Assembly: GCA_031276685.1 (NCBI GenBank) | Contig: JAISMQ010000015.1 | Span: forward strand, 1-10,814 | Reading direction: 5' to 3' | DNA: 10,814 bases | Source of the DNA: Treponema sp. | GTDB lineage: Bacteria > Spirochaetota > Spirochaetia > Treponematales > Breznakiellaceae | Part shown: positions 7,191 to 10,814 of the stretch, piece by piece | How positions within the stretch are numbered: the stretch's first letter is position 1 | Layout of the letters: every line of letters starts with the position of its first letter | The notes under the pieces: generated by a model | What the model was told of the DNA's origin: nothing | Database searches by the model: none | What the model saw: the letters and a program-made list of their open reading frames with translations, nothing else | Position numbers and translations under genes: made by a program

Positions 7191-8382
7191 GTGCGTTCCT
7201 GAACAGGGCAAGGCTTTCGATGTGGGGGGTCTGCGGGTAAAAATCGTAGAAGGCCAGATCCTCAAGCTCCCAGGCCCCCCCGACCAGTTCCCCGCTGTCC
7301 CGGGCCAGGGTGGCGGGGTCGCAGGAGACGTAGGCCCGAAGGGGGGCCGGCCCCCGCGCGAGCCAGCGCCGCATCGCGGGGGAAAGCCCCTGCCGGGGCG
7401 GGTCCGCGACGATAAGGCCGTACCTGGGGGCGGGCCGCCGCGATTCTTGTATCTTCACCCATTCATTATCGGTGAGCGCGTAGAAATTATGGTCTCCGGG
7501 ATCGAGATTGCGCCGGGCCAGGCCCAGCGCGGCCCGGTTTTCTTCCAGCAGATCGGCCCGCGAAAAGTACGCGGACAGCAGGCTTGCGAAGGTCCCCACC
7601 CCGCAGTACAGATCCGCCAGGGGCAGCGAGGGGTCCGCGGCCGCGGCGGCGATTGACTCCAGTTCCCCCGCCAGGGCTTCCAGCATGGCCGCGTTGCTCT
7701 GGAAAAACAGCCCCGCCTCCATCAGAAGTTCCCGGCCCCGCACCCTCACCCGGCCCCGGTTTTGGCCCCCCTCCGCCAGCACAAGGCCGTCCCGGCTGTA
7801 GACGGTAAAGCGGTCCCGGCCTTCCGGCGCCGAGAGCCCCCCCGACGCCAGCAGGGCGCGGATCCCCGGATCGGCGACCGGGCAGTCCGCCGCCGGTATT
7901 ACCCCGGCCTGGGACATAAAGCCGACGCGGGGGCCGGACAGGGCGTCCCCCCCGCCCCGGACGGCATGTAACTGTACCCGGTTGCGGTACTCCCAGGCTT
8001 CGGAAGGGATAGCGCGGAGTTCCCCCGGGGCGCCAAGGCTGGCAAGGCCGCCCAGGCGGGAAAAACTTTCCCGCAGGATCTGCGTTTTTAGTTCAAGCTG
8101 GAACGGGTAGTCCAGATGCTGGAAGGGGCAGCCCCCGCAGCCTCCCGGCCCGGCGCTTGTACGGAGGGGGCAGCGGGGCTCCACCCGCCGGGGGGACGGT
8201 TCCAGAATCTCGACCAGGGCGGCTTCCGCCCAGCGTCCGTGATCGCGCCGGACCCTGGCCCGGACCCGTTCCCCCGGGGCGCTGCGGTCGACAAACACCG
8301 CCTGGCCCTCGTGGCGGGCTATCCCCGCGCCCCCCGGCACGATCCCCCCTATGGTTACGCTGATAATGTCCCCCGGCGCCAT
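7183..8382 (-). CDS. Class I RNA m5U methyltransferase, TrmA/RlmC/RlmD family
   Basis: Enzymes of this family transfer a methyl group from SAM to C5 of uridine in 23S rRNA or tRNA. The 399-aa protein has an N-terminal TRAM-like domain (1-60), the Fe-S ligand set C71, C82, C85 and C167 seen in RlmD-like members, the SAM loop LADLYCGVGTF (255-265), DPPRQGL (327-333), the nucleophile C354 in SCDPATLARD, and the base E389 in HIESLALF. All key residues are present. The gap between the first two cluster cysteines is 10 residues, against 5 in E. coli RlmD. Which uridine is modified cannot be read from sequence. The start fits the TRAM domain, but no Shine-Dalgarno sequence is visible before the ATG. 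It is divergent from the hydrolase gene with 65 nt between starts, and heads the run with the propeller gene, which overlaps its last 8 nt. Confidence 0.93.
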   Translation of the reverse strand: MAPGDIISVTIGGIVPGGAGIARHEGQAVFVDRSAPGERVRARVRRDHGRWAEAALVEILEPSPRRVEPRCPLRTSAGPGGCGGCPFQHLDYPFQLELKTQILRESFSRLGGLASLGAPGELRAIPSEAWEYRNRVQLHAVRGGGDALSGPRVGFMSQAGVIPAADCPVADPGIRALLASGGLSAPEGRDRFTVYSRDGLVLAEGGQNRGRVRVRGRELLMEAGLFFQSNAAMLEALAGELESIAAAAADPSLPLADLYCGVGTFASLLSAYFSRADLLEENRAALGLARRNLDPGDHNFYALTDNEWVKIQESRRPAPRYGLIVADPPRQGLSPAMRRWLARGPAPLRAYVSCDPATLARDSGELVGGAWELEDLAFYDFYPQTPHIESLALFRNARG

Positions 8383-8412
8383 CGGGACAAGGCTACACCA
8401 CGGCGGGCAGAA

Positions 8413-8441
8413 TTGATAGAACGGCCGATACGGGGTATAAT
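8413..8441 (+). promoter_or_regulatory. Near-consensus sigma70 promoter, predicted leaderless start
   Basis: TTGATA (8413-8418), a 17-nt spacer and TATAAT (8436-8441) match the consensus at 11 of 12 positions with ideal spacing. Six nt separate the -10 box from the ATG at 8448, so the standard +1 falls on the A of ATG. The -35 box read backwards is TATCAA, a possible weak -10 for the divergent methyltransferase gene. Confidence 0.85.
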
Positions 8442-8447
8442 CCGCCT

Positions 8448-9470
8448 ATGGATGAATGGGATACCCAGGCGGATTCGGCTGGCTGGCTGCCTGCGGGCGG
8501 GGAGGGGCGGCTTTTTGCGCGGCGCTGGGTTTCGTCAAAACCGGGTTCGGACCGGCCCCGGGCCGTCCTGCAGATTGTACACGGCATGGCGGAACATTCG
8601 CTCCGCTATGAGCGGTTCGCCCGCCGGCTTAACGCCGAAGGTATCGAGGTGTGGGCCATGGACCTGCGGGGCCACGGCTATACGGCGGACCCCGCCGTCA
8701 ACGATCCCGGCCGGGGGGGGCTGCTGGGGCACTGCGCCGACCGTGACGGCCCTTCCCTGGTAACCGGCGACATAGAAACCCTGAACCGGCTTATCCGGGA
8801 ACGGCGCCCCGGCGTCCCCCTGTTCCTTATGGGCCATTCCTGGGGCTCCTTTCTGGTTCAAAACTACATAGAGACCTACGCCACCTCCGGGGGGCCACGG
8901 CAGCAGAGCGCCGGGCTTGCGGGCTGCATCCTTTCGGGGACGCGGGGCCCCGGCGGCCTTAAAACTCGGGCCGGCGCCCTGGTTATGGCCCTGCTCGCCC
9001 GCCTTGCGGGGCGGCGGCGGCGCTGTCCGCTTTCCCGCGCCCTGGCGGACGGCTCCTACAACAAACCGTTCCGGCCCGGCCGGACCCCCTTCGACTGGCT
9101 TTCCCGCGACAAGGCGGAGGTGGACGCCTATATTGCGGACCGCTTCTGCGGCTTCCGCTGTTCTTCCGGTTTTTACCGGGACCTGGCCGCCCTGCTGAAC
9201 CGCATCCACCGGCCTGAAATTCTGGATCGCCTGGATAGGCGGCTCCCCATCTACGTGTTTTCCGGCAGCGCCGATCCCGTGGGGGACATGGGTTCCAGCC
9301 CCGCCGCGCTGGTGGATCTGTACCGGGGCATGGGGATCCAGGATCTGGAATTCGTGCTGTACCCCGACGCCCGGCACGAATGTTTGAACGAAACCAACCG
9401 GGAGGAAGTGACGGATAATCTTCTTACCTGGATTTTGAAACACATCCCCCCCGGCGGGGGGGAAGCTTAG
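8448..9470 (+). CDS. Alpha/beta hydrolase, monoacylglycerol lipase-like
   Basis: The 340-aa protein belongs to the monoacylglycerol-lipase/serine-aminopeptidase-like branch of the alpha/beta hydrolases (Hydrolase_4 type). The oxyanion-loop motif is HGMAEHSLRY (45-54). DLRGHG follows, then the nucleophile elbow GHSWGS with Ser131, the acid Asp276 in GSADPVGD, and His310 in DARHECLNE, giving a complete Ser-Asp-His triad. No signal peptide is seen, so it is probably cytoplasmic. The substrate is likely a carboxylic ester such as a mono- or lysolipid, but sequence alone does not settle this. The ATG at 8448 fits the usual N-terminal extension before the first strand. No Shine-Dalgarno sequence precedes it, and the promoter puts +1 on this ATG. 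No better in-frame start lies before the family core. It ends 13 nt before pcnB and is likely cotranscribed with it. Confidence 0.92.
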   Translation: MDEWDTQADSAGWLPAGGEGRLFARRWVSSKPGSDRPRAVLQIVHGMAEHSLRYERFARRLNAEGIEVWAMDLRGHGYTADPAVNDPGRGGLLGHCADRDGPSLVTGDIETLNRLIRERRPGVPLFLMGHSWGSFLVQNYIETYATSGGPRQQSAGLAGCILSGTRGPGGLKTRAGALVMALLARLAGRRRRCPLSRALADGSYNKPFRPGRTPFDWLSRDKAEVDAYIADRFCGFRCSSGFYRDLAALLNRIHRPEILDRLDRRLPIYVFSGSADPVGDMGSSPAALVDLYRGMGIQDLEFVLYPDARHECLNETNREEVTDNLLTWILKHIPPGGGEA

Positions 9471-9483
9471 CGGGGGGATCTTC

Positions 9484-10814
9484 ATGCGTTTCCGCTATTC
9501 AACGGCTAAAGACGGGAAACCTGTTAAAAAAGCGGCGGTTTACACTGCGGAAGAACACGGTATTCCCCTGGCCAACGTTGACATTGACGCGATCCGCGTT
9601 GTCGAGCGGCTGAAAGCTTCGGGCTATGACAGTTACATCGTGGGCGGCGCCGTGCGCGACCTTATCCTGGGCAAAAAACCCAAGGATTTCGACATTGTAA
9701 GCGAGGCGAGCCCGCCCCGCATCAAGAAGATCTTCCGCAATTCGCGGATCATCGGCAACCGCTTCCGCCTGGTCCACGTCTATGCGGGCAGCAAGATCTT
9801 CGAGGTTTCCACCTTCCGCTCCCTTAAGGACGGGCATACAGGCAATTCCTTCGGCACCATCGAGGAAGACGTTCTGCGCCGGGATTTCACCGTGAATTCC
9901 CTGTTTTACGACCCCCAGCGCCAGCTTGTCGTGGACTTTGTGGGCGGCATGAAGGATATCGGGAAGAAGCGGATCCGATCGATCATCCCCCTGCCCGCCA
10001 TCTTTACCGATGATCCGGTGCGGATGATCCGCGCCGTCAAGTACGGGGCCGCCACGGGCTTCAAGCTGCCCCTCTCCCTGCGCTGGAGAATCCGGCGGGA
10101 TTCCCCCCTGCTGGCCCAGGTTTCCCCGTCCCGGCTTACGGAGGAGATCGGCAAGATCGTCCATTCCAGCCAGGCGGCCCGCATTGTCGAAAACCTTGAA
10201 GCCCTGGGGCTGTTCCGCTACCTCCAGCCCAACGCCTCGAAGCTGCTCAAGGAAAACCCCGTTTTCCGGGAACGCTACCTGCGGGATCTCGCCGCCACAG
10301 CGGACGGGGAGGGAAAGCCCGGCTGGGCCATGAGCGCCCTGGTCCGCGCCTTTCTTGAGGACGCGACCGACTGGAGCCGGAGCGACAGCCAGGAAAACTA
10401 CTATTCCGCCTTTGTCGCCGCCCGCCGCTTTGTGCTTCCGATGAACCCCCCCCGGCTGGAACTGGATCACGCCGTCAGGCTTGTCTTTGCGGAACACGGC
10501 TTTGCGGTAAAGCGGGCCCGTTTCCCCATACGGCTGCGGGATCTGGAGGGCGGCGAGGACGGTGAAAACCCTTCGGGCGAGGGCCCCTCCCGGTCTTCCG
10601 CCAAGGGCGCGGCACGGGGCGCGGCCAAGGGCGCAGCACAGAGCGCGGCCCGGGGTGTAGCACAGGCCCGTGTTCAGGACCCCGCCGGTTCCCAGGCCCC
10701 CGGCTTGCGCGACCCTGCGGGCGACCCCGCGGGTGAGCCCGCCCCCAGGAAGCGGCCCCCCCGGGGGGGGGGGGAGGGGCCGGGCAAATGTGGTTGTGTG
10801 GGGTTGCCAGCATG
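9484..10814 (+). CDS. pcnB: Poly(A) polymerase I family nucleotidyltransferase, 3'-partial
   Basis: This frame is open from the ATG at 9484 to the right edge with no stop (443 full codons). It is a class II nucleotidyltransferase: GGAVRD (54-59), the metal-binding pair Asp68 and Asp70 in DFD, FRNSRIIGNRFRLVHV (about 86-101), RRDFTVNS (132-139) and DPVRMIRAVKYGAATGF (177-193). The FRN...G.RFRLVHV block is typical of PcnB and not of CCA-adding enzymes. PcnB adds 3' poly(A) tails that promote RNA decay. A GGGGGGA stretch at 9472-9478 serves as ribosome site, and the hydrolase stop is 13 nt upstream. From about residue 356 the protein becomes a low-complexity tail rich in Ala, Gly, Pro and Arg, with 12-bp repeats and a C8G11 run. 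Basic tails are common in PcnB, but this one is unusually repetitive, and the last residues (GKCGCVGLPA) may be out of register if the G run is miscounted. Confidence 0.9.
   Translation, partial: MRFRYSTAKDGKPVKKAAVYTAEEHGIPLANVDIDAIRVVERLKASGYDSYIVGGAVRDLILGKKPKDFDIVSEASPPRIKKIFRNSRIIGNRFRLVHVYAGSKIFEVSTFRSLKDGHTGNSFGTIEEDVLRRDFTVNSLFYDPQRQLVVDFVGGMKDIGKKRIRSIIPLPAIFTDDPVRMIRAVKYGAATGFKLPLSLRWRIRRDSPLLAQVSPSRLTEEIGKIVHSSQAARIVENLEALGLFRYLQPNASKLLKENPVFRERYLRDLAATADGEGKPGWAMSALVRAFLEDATDWSRSDSQENYYSAFVAARRFVLPMNPPRLELDHAVRLVFAEHGFAVKRARFPIRLRDLEGGEDGENPSGEGPSRSSAKGAARGAAKGAAQSAARGVAQARVQDPAGSQAPGLRDPAGDPAGEPAPRKRPPRGGGEGPGKCGCVGLPA
10600..10671 (+). repeat. Six 12-bp units coding for A-[KRQ]-x-[AVR] in the pcnB tail
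   Basis: Consecutive units encode AKGA, ARGA, AKGA, AQSA, ARGV and AQAR. The first three are nearly identical in DNA (GCC AAG GGC GCG type). Three DPAG units follow at 10678, 10711 and 10723. Such repeats can change copy number by slippage without breaking the frame, because each unit is four codons. Confidence 0.8.
10756..10774 (+). repeat. C8G11 homopolymer junction inside pcnB
   Basis: Eight C are followed by eleven G, so the central 16 bases are self-complementary. CGGCCCC and GGGGCCG flanks allow a longer stem. In the current register the run encodes PPPGGG. All three forward frames downstream stay open to the window edge, so a one-base change would swap the last residues without an early stop here. 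Confidence 0.75.

Noticed and set aside
8535..9485. 316-aa open frame opposite the hydrolase gene
   Set aside because: The plus strand carries a complete alpha/beta hydrolase triad; the opposite frame has no support.
9499..10497. 332-aa open frame on the minus strand at the right end
   Set aside because: The plus strand encodes PcnB with all motifs through this stretch; the minus frame is a shadow.
10600..10740. Short repeats as a CRISPR array
   Set aside because: Units are 12 bp, contiguous, without spacers, and in frame within pcnB.
10753..10781. GC hairpin at the right end as a transcription terminator
   Set aside because: The stem CGGCCCC/GGGGCCG is real, but no T run follows and the pcnB frame continues through it.

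Overview
This window looks like chromosomal DNA from a GC-rich spirochaete of the Treponema/Breznakiellaceae type. The best lineage marker is a P83/100-family antigen gene (Borrelia P83/100 and its treponemal homologues), a family I know only from spirochaetes. The remaining genes are ordinary bacterial genes. By eye, base composition is moderate over roughly 1-2550 and clearly GC-richer over 4000-10800. I cannot name the species.

Layout. (1) 1-1897, + strand: the C-terminal four-fifths of a GH95 alpha-L-fucosidase/galactosidase-type glycoside hydrolase. Its N terminus lies outside the window and its frame is broken once, at a T9 run next to the catalytic Glu. It ends at a clear intrinsic terminator (1914-1942), followed by three 11-bp repeats built on GCTTAAGC. 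(2) 8382 down to 1976, - strand, five genes in transcription order: a TrmA/RlmD-type RNA m5U methyltransferase; a secreted PQQ-type beta-propeller protein with C-terminal HEAT-like repeats, starting at GTG and overlapping the previous gene by 8 nt; the P83/100 antigen homologue; phosphate acetyltransferase (pta); and an unrecognised 189-aa protein with its own likely promoter. (3) 8448 to the right edge, + strand: a monoacylglycerol-lipase-like alpha/beta hydrolase, then after 13 nt a poly(A) polymerase I family gene (pcnB). The pcnB gene is open to the end of the window and has a repetitive C-terminal tail containing a C8G11 homopolymer junction.

How the parts relate. The methyltransferase, propeller and P83/100 genes are close enough to form one transcription unit. 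The two exported proteins in it suggest an envelope or periplasmic job that is not otherwise defined here. Pta belongs to acetate/acetyl-CoA metabolism and is separated from P83/100 by a hairpin. The hydrolase-pcnB pair is driven by a near-consensus sigma70 promoter whose predicted +1 is the A of the hydrolase ATG, which predicts a leaderless mRNA. The GH95 gene suggests breakdown of fucose- or galactose-bearing glycans, but in this sequence it is interrupted.

I see no CRISPR array, phage, insertion sequence, tRNA or rRNA. I found no convincing new multi-gene system. The points most worth checking are the GH95 frameshift, the leaderless promoter, the homopolymer tract and repeats in the pcnB tail, and the propeller-HEAT/P83/100 pair. 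No gene-free stretch exceeds about 140 bases.
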